Below, piece by piece: positions 33,640-42,129 of a DNA stretch of 64,000 bases (position 1 is the first letter of the stretch; the number at the start of each line of letters is the position of its first letter). The DNA is taken from assembly GCF_036039175.1 (NCBI RefSeq), contig NZ_JAYXKP010000008.1:66344-130343 (forward strand), given 5' to 3'. The notes beneath the pieces are model-generated. The model searched no databases and had not been told where the DNA came from. It saw only the letters and a list, made by a program, of their open reading frames with translations. Origin of the DNA: Marinilactibacillus sp036039175. GTDB taxonomy: Bacteria > Bacillota > Bacilli > Lactobacillales > Carnobacteriaceae_A. The position numbers and the translations under genes are program-made.

Positions 33640-34929
33640 TCAAATGGTTGAAGACAACTCTTCTACAACAGTGGTTATGCCTTCTTCAGGAACTTTGGTT
33701 AAGACGAAGAATCCAACAATGAACAGTAAAATAAGACTGAAGACCCCGTAATTGGATCTCCCCGTCAACTGAGTGATTGTGGCGACCATAGTGGGACCGA
33801 TAATAGAAGCAAATCGACCGAAAATATCATAGAGCCCAAAAAATTCATTAGCCTTATGGCTAGGAATAATCCGTCCAAAGTAGGCACGGCTTAAAGCTTG
33901 GATACCACCCTGGGAAGTCGCGATCAACATCGCTAGTATCCAGAAGTCGACCAAAGTAGACATAAAGAAGGCGTAGGTACATACACCGATATAGACGATA
34001 ATCGCTACATATATCATGGTTTTACCAGGAAAACGGTCAGCTAGTCGACCATATAATATAGCAAATGGCGCAGCGACAATCTGAACAACGAATAATACGA
34101 TAAGCAAATCCGTAGCTTGCAGACCTAAATCTGTACCATAAGCCGTTGACATCGAAATGATTGTTCCCACACCATCAATATAAAACATATAAGCAATCAA
34201 AAATAAAAAGGCTGCACGGTACTGCTTTAATTGACGAAAAGTACTGAAGAGCCTTTTGAAACTATGTTTAATAAGTTTGGGTTGTCTTTCAATTCCATGA
34301 ATTTGATGAACATTTTTCAGCATTGGCAAGCTAAAGACAGTCCACCAAAGAGCGGTTAGGATAAAAGCGAAGCGGGTTGCGCTGATAGTTGAAAAAGGTA
34401 ATACACCGTTTTGAGATAAAAGTATGACGCCGATACTGATCAAAAAAGGAATGCTACTCCCGATGTATCCCAGACTGAATCCTCTGGAAGATACACGGTT
34501 CATACGTTCTGGCTTTGTAATATCAACTAGGAAACCATCATAAAATACATTGGATCCCGCCATCCCAATCGAAGCTATGGCATATCCAATCAATAAAACA
34601 AACCAAGAAGTATCAGGGATAATGGCGAGGCTGAGAGTCCCTAAAACGCCGAGCGCAAAAAAAGTGAAGAAAAATTTCTTTTTGAACCCTTTAACGTCAG
34701 CCATGGTTCCCAGAAGCGGTGACAGTACTGCGATAATGAGAGTGAAGATAGAGATCGTGTATCCAAGGTAGGCAGTAGAGTTTCCGTTTGAAACACCAGA
34801 CAGCTCAGCTGCGCTGCTATAGTAAATCGGGAAAATAGCGGTTGTTACAATAATCGAAAAGGCTGATTCCGCCCAATCATAAAACATCCAACTATGTTCG
34901 GTTTTTGTATAAGTCATCTTCAAGATCAT
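33640..34929 (-). CDS. MFS transporter, Atg22/UMF1-like
   Basis: A protein of about 430 residues with 12 membrane segments. The N-terminal WMFYDWAESAFSIIVTTAIFPIYY and the internal NVFYDGFLVDITKPERMNRVSSRGFSLGYIGS are hallmark stretches of the Atg22-like MFS group, whose yeast member exports amino acids from the vacuole; bacterial members have no settled substrate. Start choice is open: ATG 34929 is only 4 bases from AAAGGAG, while TTG 34923 (10 bases) and ATG 34917 (16 bases) are alternatives in frame; the TTG start gives the usual short N-terminus. Confidence 0.85.
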   Translation of the reverse strand: MILKMTYTKTEHSWMFYDWAESAFSIIVTTAIFPIYYSSAAELSGVSNGNSTAYLGYTISIFTLIIAVLSPLLGTMADVKGFKKKFFFTFFALGVLGTLSLAIIPDTSWFVLLIGYAIASIGMAGSNVFYDGFLVDITKPERMNRVSSRGFSLGYIGSSIPFLISIGVILLSQNGVLPFSTISATRFAFILTALWWTVFSLPMLKNVHQIHGIERQPKLIKHSFKRLFSTFRQLKQYRAAFLFLIAYMFYIDGVGTIISMSTAYGTDLGLQATDLLIVLFVVQIVAAPFAILYGRLADRFPGKTMIYVAIIVYIGVCTYAFFMSTLVDFWILAMLIATSQGGIQALSRAYFGRIIPSHKANEFFGLYDIFGRFASIIGPTMVATITQLTGRSNYGVFSLILLFIVGFFVLTKVPEEGITTVVEELSSTI

Positions 34930-35110
34930 CACGCTCCTTTGATTATATATAAGTTTATTTTATCAAATAAGTCAGAATGATAGATAAAATCAATCAATAA
35001 TTATTCTAAAATTTACAATTGAGAAGTTGAGTTCCAAGCATCAAATGAAAATTTGGAAAATATTGGATAAAGTGCTCAATGAGGGACTATATATCAGTGG
35101 AAATCGCAAT

Positions 35111-35138
35111 TGTTAACTTTATGTGAACGTTATGTAAA
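35111..35138. promoter_or_regulatory. Pho-box-like triple repeat, distal
   Basis: Three TGT-[T/G/A]AA hexamers (TGTTAA, TGTGAA, TGTAAA) start at 35111, 35122 and 35133, an exact 11-bp period. Read on the other strand they are TTTACA, TTCACA, TTAACA, the PhoP-box form of low-GC Firmicutes. It lies in the 559-bp gap between the MFS and Na/Pi genes; it has no clear -10 box at the proper distance, so it may assist the proximal array. Confidence 0.55.
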
Positions 35139-35345
35139 TTTAAATGGAAATCTCGATTTTATAGACAATCTCAACCTAGAGAGATGTAAGCGGAATACAT
35201 TGTGACATATTGAGTTTTTTTCCGAACTTTTAGGCATAAACGTATTTAAAAATTCGCTTATAGCTCAATTGCTTCGTATAGCAACCAAAATGTCTGTTAA
35301 TTTGAAAGTCGAATACAAAGCATATTAAATAAAAATCTTCTAATT

Positions 35346-35387
35346 TGTAAATTTATTGTTCATTTATTGTAAAGATACATTTAAGAT
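35346..35387 (+). promoter_or_regulatory. Pho-box-like triple repeat with -10 box, Na/Pi promoter
   Basis: TGTAAA, TGTTCA, TGTAAA start at 35346, 35357 and 35368, an 11-bp period, followed 9 bases later by TAAGAT (35382-35387). A repeat array close to a -10 box with no -35 is the layout of PhoP-activated promoters. It precedes the Na/Pi cotransporter gene by about 100 bp. The rest of 34930-35488 is AT-rich with no gene seen. Confidence 0.6.
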
Positions 35388-35488
35388 AAGAATGGAAACT
35401 CTGAATTCGAAAGTAATAGGTATCCGATATTACTTCAAGTTATCCATCACCAAAATACGTAATACATCTAATGGAGGAGTAAAAAAAA

Positions 35489-37210
35489 GTGGATATACAA
35501 CAAATCATTTTTCAGTTCGTTGGTGGACTAGGCATTTTCCTTTTTGGTTTGAAATATATGGGAGACGGTCTTCAACGATCCGCTGGAGATAATTTGCGAG
35601 ATATTTTAAACAAGTTTACATCTACGCCATTTCGAGCGGTGCTCGCGGGAATTGTCGTAACGGTATTGATTCAAAGTAGTAGTGGAACAACTGTACTAAC
35701 CGTTGGACTTGTTAGTGCTGGATTTATGAAACTTAAACAAGCAATTGGGATTATTATGGGTGCTAATATCGGAACGACGATCACGGCATTTATTATCGGA
35801 TTTGATATCGGTGGGTATTCTTTACCTATACTGGCTGTAGGAGCCATGTTGTTATTCTTCTTTAAACGTCCATTTGTGAATAGTATGGGACAAGTCGTAT
35901 TTGGCTTCGGAGCTCTATTCTACGGACTTGAGTTGATGGGTGAAGGACTAGCGCCACTTGAAGATCTTCAAGTATTTACGGATGCGATGGTCACATTATC
36001 TAACAATCCAATTCTTGGTGTGATTTCAGGAACTTTATTCACCTTTATGCTTCAAAGTTCGTCTGCAACGATTGGGATTTTACAAGAACTGTATAGCCAC
36101 GGAAGTATCACGCTTGAAGCAGCTCTACCCGTTTTATTCGGAAGTAATATCGGAACAACCATCACAGCGATTCTTGCAGCAATAGGGGCAAGTGTAGCAG
36201 CTAAACGTACATCAGCTTCTCACGTGATTTTTAATATATCAGGAACTGTCATCGTTTTGTTACTGTTGAGTCCTTTTACAAATTTAGTGAGTTTTTTGTC
36301 TGTACAATTCGGATTGAATGCAGCGATGCAGATTGCCTTTGCGCATGGTATGTTTAATGTCTTTAACGTACTAGTACAAATGTGGTTTATCAGTCAAATT
36401 GCTGCCATTGTTACAAAGATTGTACCTGGAGACGACGCGTTGATTGAATACGATTCTTCGCACTTGGATTATTCTCTTATTCAGACAGCACCGTCTATTG
36501 CCTTGAATCAAGCTAAACTCGAAATCGAGCAGATGGGTGAGTTTGTAGTGGAAGAATTCAACTCCATGTTCAAGTATTATAAAAAGCAAGACGAAAAAAG
36601 TCGGACAGATACACTCCAATTAGAAGAAGTCGTCAATAAAATTGATGTCCACTTAACAGAATATTTAATGTTGATTTCAGTAGAAGATCTTCCGTTACAA
36701 AACTCAGCAGAACATGCACAACTCGTTGATGTGACAAAGTATCTGGAACGAATCGGTGATCACTCAGAAAATATTATTAAAAATATTCAAGAAGCTGTAA
36801 AAGCAAACAAAAAACATAACAAGAATTACAACAAAGAAGATAAAGTCTTTTTCGACGAAGATCTTGTCAGATTGTTTGAACTAGTAGAACAAAATATCAA
36901 AGAAGCAATCACTTCATTTTCAACAGACAACTATTCTTTAGCCGGAAAAGTATTGAAACGTGAAAAGGAAGTCAATAAGCTAGAAGATGATATTCGTAGC
37001 AAATTTATTGAACGCCTGAACAAAGGTATTGGCTTACCATCGGACGGAATTTTATTTGTTGATATTGTTTCTAACCTTGAGCGAATGTCTGACCATTCGA
37101 CTAAAATCGTTAAACATACTTTAGGTATGCGTTATCCATTCCAAAAACAATCAAAAGTACCAAAACATGGTTACATCAAAGAAGTAACCGATGGAACAGA
37201 GAGTTCTTAA
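35489..37210 (+). CDS. Na/Pi cotransporter family protein with PhoU domain
   Basis: A 573-residue protein. The membrane half (residues 1-300) holds the two inverted QSSS repeats of the NptA/SLC34-like family, TVLIQSSSGTTVLTVGLVSAG and TFMLQSSSATIGILQELYSHG, with GANIGTT/GSNIGTT before them. The C-terminal third is a PhoU-like helical domain with two ERIGDHSEN/ERMSDHSTK metal-binding motifs. It imports phosphate with Na+. GTG start with GGAGGAG 9 bases upstream. It sits behind a Pho-box-like promoter, so it is probably induced by phosphate limitation. Confidence 0.92.
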   Translation: MDIQQIIFQFVGGLGIFLFGLKYMGDGLQRSAGDNLRDILNKFTSTPFRAVLAGIVVTVLIQSSSGTTVLTVGLVSAGFMKLKQAIGIIMGANIGTTITAFIIGFDIGGYSLPILAVGAMLLFFFKRPFVNSMGQVVFGFGALFYGLELMGEGLAPLEDLQVFTDAMVTLSNNPILGVISGTLFTFMLQSSSATIGILQELYSHGSITLEAALPVLFGSNIGTTITAILAAIGASVAAKRTSASHVIFNISGTVIVLLLLSPFTNLVSFLSVQFGLNAAMQIAFAHGMFNVFNVLVQMWFISQIAAIVTKIVPGDDALIEYDSSHLDYSLIQTAPSIALNQAKLEIEQMGEFVVEEFNSMFKYYKKQDEKSRTDTLQLEEVVNKIDVHLTEYLMLISVEDLPLQNSAEHAQLVDVTKYLERIGDHSENIIKNIQEAVKANKKHNKNYNKEDKVFFDEDLVRLFELVEQNIKEAITSFSTDNYSLAGKVLKREKEVNKLEDDIRSKFIERLNKGIGLPSDGILFVDIVSNLERMSDHSTKIVKHTLGMRYPFQKQSKVPKHGYIKEVTDGTESS

Positions 37211-37221
37211 AAAATTACAAA

Positions 37222-37269
37222 AAAACAGTCTTGTTCTCTAGTTTAACGACTAAGAACAAGACTGTTTTT
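37222..37269. terminator. Bidirectional terminator after the Na/Pi gene
   Basis: AAAACAGTCTTGTTCT pairs with AGAACAAGACTGTTTT around a 15-base loop, with A residues and T residues flanking. Confidence 0.9.
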
Positions 37270-37271
37270 AA

Positions 37272-38165
37272 TTATTTTAATTGATTAGAAAGTTTGCCAA
37301 TTTTTTGAATCGAAACTTCGAGCAAATCATTTTGTTTAAGCCATTGTCGTTCAGCTCTCGGTTTTCCAGTAATAACCCCTTTAGGCGTTCCTGTGAAAAT
37401 TAAGTCGCCAGGTTTTAAGGTCATATGACGAGACAAGTAGCTAATAATATAAGGAATAGTGAAAATCATATCCTTCGTATTTCCTTGTTGCTTGATTTCA
37501 TTGTTGACTTTCAACGTAATGGCTAAATTGGTAGGATCTACTAGTTCGTCTGAAGTCATGATAGTAGGACCGACTGGAGCAAAAAAGTTGAGTGTTTTAC
37601 CAAGCATCCATTGAGAAGAGCTCATTTGAATCTTCCGATCTGTTAAATTATTGCCAATCGTGTAGCCAAATATATGATCGCTCGCTTGTTTCTCATCAAT
37701 ATTAAATGCTTCTTTACCTATAACGACAATTAATTCTGCAGAATAATCGACATTTCTAGCCACTGGTGGTACTGGGATTTCTTGTTGATGAGCAGCTAGC
37801 GCATTATTATATTTATTGTAAAAAATGGGCGTCACTGGCAATTCACCATCAACTTCTTTAACGTAATCTACATAATTCATGCCTACACAGATAATTTTTT
37901 CGGGATCTTGAACAACTGGAAGGTAATAGACTTGATCGCTTTGTTCAAGAAATTTTTCGGAGTCAAAGTCTCTATAATGATAATGTTCTAGTAGTCGTTT
38001 CAGTTGTTCGTAAAAATGAGTATTTTGAATGACAGATTCCATTGTGTAGTTTGTAGGATCCTGAAGTTGTTGTGCTAAAGCTTTGACGTTCAGAATACCA
38101 GATGTTAATTCAATACCTAACTGTATTTGAGCATTTAAGGCGGTATAGTATTGGACGAGTTTCAT
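37272..38165 (-). CDS. Fumarylacetoacetate hydrolase family protein
   Basis: A 297-residue member of the FAH family. The C-terminal catalytic domain has KIICVGMNYVDYVKE, DYSAELIVVIGKEAFNI (metal ligand Glu), HIFGYTIGNNLTDRKIQ and PGDLIFTGTPKGVITGK. The family hydrolyses or decarboxylates beta-diketone and hydroxymuconate-type acids; in low-GC bacteria it is often a general acylpyruvase. ATG 38165 has AGGAGGG about 9 bases upstream. A stand-alone gene, convergent with the Na/Pi gene; no aromatic pathway is near. Confidence 0.88.
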   Translation of the reverse strand: MKLVQYYTALNAQIQLGIELTSGILNVKALAQQLQDPTNYTMESVIQNTHFYEQLKRLLEHYHYRDFDSEKFLEQSDQVYYLPVVQDPEKIICVGMNYVDYVKEVDGELPVTPIFYNKYNNALAAHQQEIPVPPVARNVDYSAELIVVIGKEAFNIDEKQASDHIFGYTIGNNLTDRKIQMSSSQWMLGKTLNFFAPVGPTIMTSDELVDPTNLAITLKVNNEIKQQGNTKDMIFTIPYIISYLSRHMTLKPGDLIFTGTPKGVITGKPRAERQWLKQNDLLEVSIQKIGKLSNQLK

Positions 38166-38347
38166 GTGGATTTCCCTCCTGAAGGTATGGCACAAATGAA
38201 AATAGTTGTTCAGAGTATTATATCGAAAAGCTTAAAGATATAAAATTATAATGAATTTAAATCTGTTTCTTCTTGCTCAAAAGGCTGGTTTGAAGTATCC
38301 TTAAGAGACAAAAGATAAAGCGTATGGCTTATAAACGGAGGATACAC

Positions 38348-38578
38348 ATGTCTAATCGTAATAAAAATATTGAAGTTGAAATCATAGAAACGGCTAATCA
38401 GTCAGATACGTTAACTGAACTTGAAGTTTTAGTAAAAAACAAAGTGATCGGTACAGTTCGTCAAGCTCAAGATGAGCAAGCGATGATTTGGTATAAATCT
38501 GATAAAGAAATGACTGCAAAAACGGTTGAAGAAGGTATTCAGATGATTATTTCTGAATACAACTTGCACGACCAATAA
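38348..38578 (+). CDS. DUF2969-like small protein, 76 aa
   Basis: A short acidic protein with the layout I associate with DUF2969 of Lactobacillales: N-terminal KNIEVEIIETANQ strand, then LVKNKVIGTVRQ, then EQAMIWYKSDKEMTAKTVEEGIQMIISEYN, the last part a helix. Function unknown; probably cytoplasmic. ATG 38348 has CGGAGG 8 bases upstream and is preferred to an in-frame start at 38324, which lacks a site. A single-gene unit with its own terminator. Confidence 0.65.
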   Translation: MSNRNKNIEVEIIETANQSDTLTELEVLVKNKVIGTVRQAQDEQAMIWYKSDKEMTAKTVEEGIQMIISEYNLHDQ

Positions 38579-38588
38579 GCAAAATAAC

Positions 38589-38637
38589 TGTCCCACATTA
38601 AGTTCCCATTCTGGAACTTGGTGTGGGATTTTTTTGT
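38589..38637 (+). terminator. Terminator after the DUF2969-like gene
   Basis: TCCCACATTAAGTTCC pairs with GGAACTTGGTGTGGGA around CATTCT, then seven T residues. Confidence 0.92.
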
Positions 38638-38761
38638 TTATATATAGTCTTTTAAGGAGAACCAAAAATTGTAAATGCCTTTCGATACGGTTTGAGTATA
38701 GGAATATGATATGATGAAACAAAGAACTGTTGGTAATCAACAGTATTAGGAAGTGATGAGT

Positions 38762-39805
38762 ATGGAAAAAGTAGAAAAATTCGAGGAGAAGATTCCTCAT
38801 AAAAAGAAACTGATTCGACTGATTAATATCTTACAGTCCAATTGGGAACGAGCAGATATCAATCAAAGTGCGGCGGGAATGGCCTATTTCCTTCTGTTAT
38901 CTCTTTTGCCGGTATTGTTGGTAATCGCAAACTTGATCCCATTACTACCAGTGGCGACGGCAGATATTCTGGAGTTTGTGTCAGAAGTGATTCCTCAAGA
39001 TATCTTCAATGTACTTGAACCGACACTAGCGAGTTACTTAGAAAGCGGGAGTGGAGGTGTAATATCCATTGGTTTGTTAGGTGCAATCTGGTCAGCTAGT
39101 AAAGTGATCAATATCCTTAGAAAAGTTTTGAATGATGTTTACGGTTCTACATTGCAAAACAACTTTATTATTGCCCGCATCATCTCCGTTTTCGTAATGA
39201 CAGGTATTTTGATTGTGATTGGACTTGCAGTATTCTTATTTGTTTTTGGAGAACAAATTCTAAATATCGTACAAGATTTTATCGGTCTACAATTACCATT
39301 TATTGATGCCTTCTTAATTTTAAGATATGTGGTTCTGATTGCGATCTTATTTATCGTATTTTTAATTGTATACCGATTAGTACCGAACCATAATCTAACA
39401 ATTAAATATTCTTTTCCAGGTGCGATTTTCTCTACTATCGGTTGGTTAGTCCTTGTCCAAGGGTTCTCACTGTATTTGAACGTTGCTGGTGGAGACGCAG
39501 TAGCGAACGCGACTTTTGGGGCATTTATAGCTTTAATGTTATTCCTTTATCTATCTAGTATCATTATCTTACTTGGTGGACTCTTGAATACAATCATTTT
39601 CGAATGGAAAAACGGCAAATCTGTTCCTGAGTATGAATCAGACCTTAGAAGAGAAAAACAGATTAGTGATTCCGAGTGGACAGGTTATCCTGATGAAGAA
39701 GATACAGTGATTTTGAAAAAAGTCATTTATAAAGTGAATCGACTAAAAGATGACGAACTTGAGACTATTAAACAAAACGGTGATGAAGCGAGAATGGATG
39801 GTTAA
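38762..39805 (+). CDS. YihY/virulence factor BrkB family membrane protein
   Basis: A 347-residue protein with six membrane segments in the YihY/BrkB pattern: AGMAYFLLLSLLPVLLVIANLIPL, then GLLGAIWSASKVINILRKVLNDVYG, then LVPNHNLTIKYSFPGAIFSTIGWLVLV and GAFIALMLFLYLSSIIILLGG. Bacterial members have been linked to envelope homeostasis but no molecular role is settled. ATG 38762 lies 8 bases after AGGAAG; earlier in-frame starts overlap that site. An acidic cytoplasmic tail of about 70 residues follows the last segment. Confidence 0.88.
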   Translation: MEKVEKFEEKIPHKKKLIRLINILQSNWERADINQSAAGMAYFLLLSLLPVLLVIANLIPLLPVATADILEFVSEVIPQDIFNVLEPTLASYLESGSGGVISIGLLGAIWSASKVINILRKVLNDVYGSTLQNNFIIARIISVFVMTGILIVIGLAVFLFVFGEQILNIVQDFIGLQLPFIDAFLILRYVVLIAILFIVFLIVYRLVPNHNLTIKYSFPGAIFSTIGWLVLVQGFSLYLNVAGGDAVANATFGAFIALMLFLYLSSIIILLGGLLNTIIFEWKNGKSVPEYESDLRREKQISDSEWTGYPDEEDTVILKKVIYKVNRLKDDELETIKQNGDEARMDG

Positions 39806-39811
39806 TTCACT

Positions 39812-39866
39812 AAAGGAAAAGACGAGGCCAAGGGGAGACCTTGACTCGTTTTCTTTTGTCCTCTTT
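39812..39866 (+). terminator. Terminator after the BrkB gene
   Basis: GAAAAGACGAGGCCAAGG pairs with CCTTGACTCGTTTTC around GGAGA, with a T-rich tail. Confidence 0.7.
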
Positions 39867-39926
39867 TTCTTTTTAGTGAAATGCCTTATAATAGATTAAG
39901 ATGATTCAACGATGAGGAGTATGGAA

Positions 39927-40298
39927 ATGAAATTTTATTGCCACCCGACATGTACAACATGCAAAAAAGCCCAAAAATGGCTGGACGAAAGATCGATCGC
40001 ATATGAGTGGATCAATCTCAAAGAAACCTCTTTATCAAAAGAGGAATGGACTGAGCTGCTTGAGAAAACAGATCGTCCAATCAAACAGTTTTTCAATACA
40101 AGCGGACAAGTTTACAGAGAAATGAACCTAAAAGAAAGAGTACCAAATCTGACGATTCAAGAAGCAGCAGATTTCTTGTCACAAAACGGCATGCTCGTCA
40201 AGCGACCGCTAGCTTTCGATCAACATAATCTAACAGTTGGATTTAAAGAAGCAGAATATGAAACAGTGTGGGAAAAAGAAAAGGAGAGTCAAAAATGA
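39927..40298 (+). CDS. ArsC/Spx-family (YusI-like) thioredoxin-fold protein
   Basis: A 123-residue thioredoxin-fold protein. HPTCTTCKKAQKWLDERSI near the start contains a C-T-T-C motif, and the C-terminal LVKRPLAF is the arsenate-reductase/Spx fold signature. It may be a reductase or a redox-sensing partner of RNA polymerase; the YffB/YusI branch fits best. ATG 39927 has GAGGAG 7 bases upstream, chosen over earlier in-frame ATGs that overlap that site. The gene overlaps the start of the GcvH gene by four bases, the same pairing as yusI-yusH of Bacillus. Confidence 0.85.
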   Translation: MKFYCHPTCTTCKKAQKWLDERSIAYEWINLKETSLSKEEWTELLEKTDRPIKQFFNTSGQVYREMNLKERVPNLTIQEAADFLSQNGMLVKRPLAFDQHNLTVGFKEAEYETVWEKEKESQK

Positions 40299-40654
40299 CG
40301 GTGAAATATCACGAGTCTGGTGTATGGATCGAAAAAACAGCAGACAACTATAGAATTGGCCTATCAGAAAAAGGGCAAGACGACATTGGAGAAGTTATGT
40401 TTGTGGAATTACCAGAAGAAGGCGTAGAGCTTAAAGCTGGAGACGTACTACTAGGTGTCGAGGGTGCTAAAGCCGTAACGGAGCTGACGATTCCTATCAA
40501 TGGAACCGTAAAAGCTGTTCATAAAGAAGTGGAAGATGAACCAGAATTACTGAATTCAGCGGACAAAACAGAAAACTGGATCGTAGAATTGGCAAGCTCA
40601 GATCATGATAGAGTCAGTACGTTTTCAGATAAAGTATGGGGAAACGAAAATTAA
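40295..40654 (+). CDS. gcvH: Glycine cleavage system H protein (or GcvH-like lipoyl carrier)
   Basis: A 119-residue lipoyl-domain protein. It has the GcvH layout: RIGLSEKGQDDIGEVMFVELPEEG, then the lipoyl-lysine hairpin GVEGAKAVTEL (Lys59) and INGTVKAVHKEVEDEPELLN. In glycine cleavage it shuttles the aminomethyl group; in Firmicutes it is also the entry point for lipoate transfer to other complexes. No P, T or L protein gene is in the window, so the lipoate-relay role may be the main one. AAGGAG lies 7 bases before the ATG. Confidence 0.9.
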   Translation: MTVKYHESGVWIEKTADNYRIGLSEKGQDDIGEVMFVELPEEGVELKAGDVLLGVEGAKAVTELTIPINGTVKAVHKEVEDEPELLNSADKTENWIVELASSDHDRVSTFSDKVWGNEN

Positions 40655-40656
40655 GC

Positions 40657-40685
40657 TTGACAGTCTACTAGTATCCTGATAATAT
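40657..40685 (+). promoter_or_regulatory. Promoter of the T-box/metNIQ operon
   Basis: TTGACA, 17 bp, TAATAT: near-consensus, starting 2 bp past the gcvH stop codon and about 40 bp ahead of T-box stem I. Confidence 0.85.
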
Positions 40686-40727
40686 AAAAATCACTTAAAT
40701 ACAACAAGTTATGCGAATCAAATAAAT

Positions 40728-41018
40728 AAGCGATGATAAGTAGAGTACATCCAAGAAACATTCAAAGAGAGCTGCTAATTGGTGAAAAGCAGCAATGCGC
40801 ACGGGATGGAAAATGAGCTTTGAGCAGGTAAGGTGAATGAGTCGTCATAAGCCTGATCCGGTTGCACCCGATAGCGTGCCACAGTATACGGAAAATTTTC
40901 CAAGTACTGGTTGAGGTCTGATACGTGAGTACCAGACGAATAAAGGTGGTAACACGAAAGCTAAAGCTTTTGTCCTTTGGAATCTACGAATGGATTCTAT
41001 AGGACAAAAGCTTTTTTT
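40728..41018 (+). promoter_or_regulatory. T-box leader, probably tRNA-Met specific
   Basis: A T-box riboswitch. It has an apical stem I region with AGAGAGCTGCTAATTGG, the T-box AAGGTGGTAACACG (40943-40956), and a terminator AAAGCTTTTGTCCT/AGGACAAAAGCTTT (40963-41014) followed by seven T residues; the antiterminator would use the T-box. Two ATG triplets (40806-40808 and 40813-40815) lie in the 3' side of stem I, where the specifier is expected, so the codon read is Met either way. Uncharged tRNA-Met would let transcription proceed into metNIQ. Confidence 0.85.
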
Positions 41019-41097
41019 ATTGTTAAAATCACTAAGACATGAAAAACACATCCCGAAAATTGGGAGATCAGAACCACTTTCCTAAGGAGGAAACACC

Positions 41098-42129
41098 GTG
41101 ATCGAATTAAAGCAGATCAATAAAGTATACAAAACAAAACAAGATGACGTGGTTGCTCTAGACAACGTCAATATTGCGATTGAAGACGGAGAAATCTACG
41201 GTATCGTAGGCTACTCTGGTGCAGGGAAAAGTACCTTGCTACGATTACTGAATGGCCTAGAGAAACCGACATCGGGTGAAGTATCCCTTGCTGGAAAAGC
41301 ATTGAATACTTTGAAAAACGCCACACTGAGAAAAGAAAGACAGAAAATTGGGATGATTTTCCAGCACTTCAACCTACTTTGGAGTAGAACCGTATTAGAA
41401 AACATTATGTTCCCGCTGGAAATCGCAAAAGCGCCTAAAGCGAAGCGCGTTGCTAGAGCGAAAGAGCTGATTCGTTTAGTTGGACTAGAAGGCAGAGAAG
41501 AAGCGTATCCATCACAATTGTCAGGTGGACAAAAACAGCGGGTCGGAATTGCCAGAGCACTTGCTAATGATCCAACGGTCCTCTTATGTGACGAAGCAAC
41601 CAGTGCCTTAGATCCTAAGACAACAGAAGATGTTCTTGAGCTATTATTAGACATCAATCGTAAGTTGAATCTGACTATCGTATTGATCACACATGAGATG
41701 CAAGTGATCAGAAGAATCTGTGATCGTGTAGCCGTCATGAGTAAAGGTGAAGTCGTTGAAGAAGGAAAAGTCTCTAACGTATTCAGAAATCCAGAACAAG
41801 AAATCACGAAACAATTTATTCGCCAAGACACAACAGCTGATTCAGAAGATGTGATTACAATTCTTCATGAATTAGCTAGAAAATATCCAGAAGGCAAAAT
41901 TGCTAGACTGGTTTTCGCAGGTGAAGAAGTAAGAAGTCCGTTTATCTCAAAAATTTCTCGCTCATGCAATGTAGATATCAACATCATCCAAGGAAATATC
42001 CAGGAGTCACAGGAAGATACAGTCGGTTCGCTTTATGTACAAGTGACAGGTCGACCGGAAGACGTTGAAGCAGGATTAAAACAAATTGAAGAACATCATA
42101 TTGAAATTGAGGTGATCGACTATGCGTAG
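41098..42129 (+). CDS. metN: Methionine ABC transporter ATP-binding protein
   Basis: A 343-residue ATPase with Walker A GYSGAGKST, Q-loop MIFQHFNLLWSRT, signature LSGGQKQRVGIA, Walker B VLLCDEATSALDP and H-loop LITHEMQVI. The C-terminal NIL domain (about residues 265-343) is the regulatory methionine-binding module of MetN. GTG start with AAGGAGG 8 bases upstream, directly after the T-box terminator. Forms the D/L-methionine importer with the next two genes. Confidence 0.95.
   Translation: MIELKQINKVYKTKQDDVVALDNVNIAIEDGEIYGIVGYSGAGKSTLLRLLNGLEKPTSGEVSLAGKALNTLKNATLRKERQKIGMIFQHFNLLWSRTVLENIMFPLEIAKAPKAKRVARAKELIRLVGLEGREEAYPSQLSGGQKQRVGIARALANDPTVLLCDEATSALDPKTTEDVLELLLDINRKLNLTIVLITHEMQVIRRICDRVAVMSKGEVVEEGKVSNVFRNPEQEITKQFIRQDTTADSEDVITILHELARKYPEGKIARLVFAGEEVRSPFISKISRSCNVDINIIQGNIQESQEDTVGSLYVQVTGRPEDVEAGLKQIEEHHIEIEVIDYA

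Noticed and set aside
41211..41831. 206-codon minus-strand ORF inside metN
   Set aside because: Antisense shadow of a well-supported gene; no ribosome site or family match.
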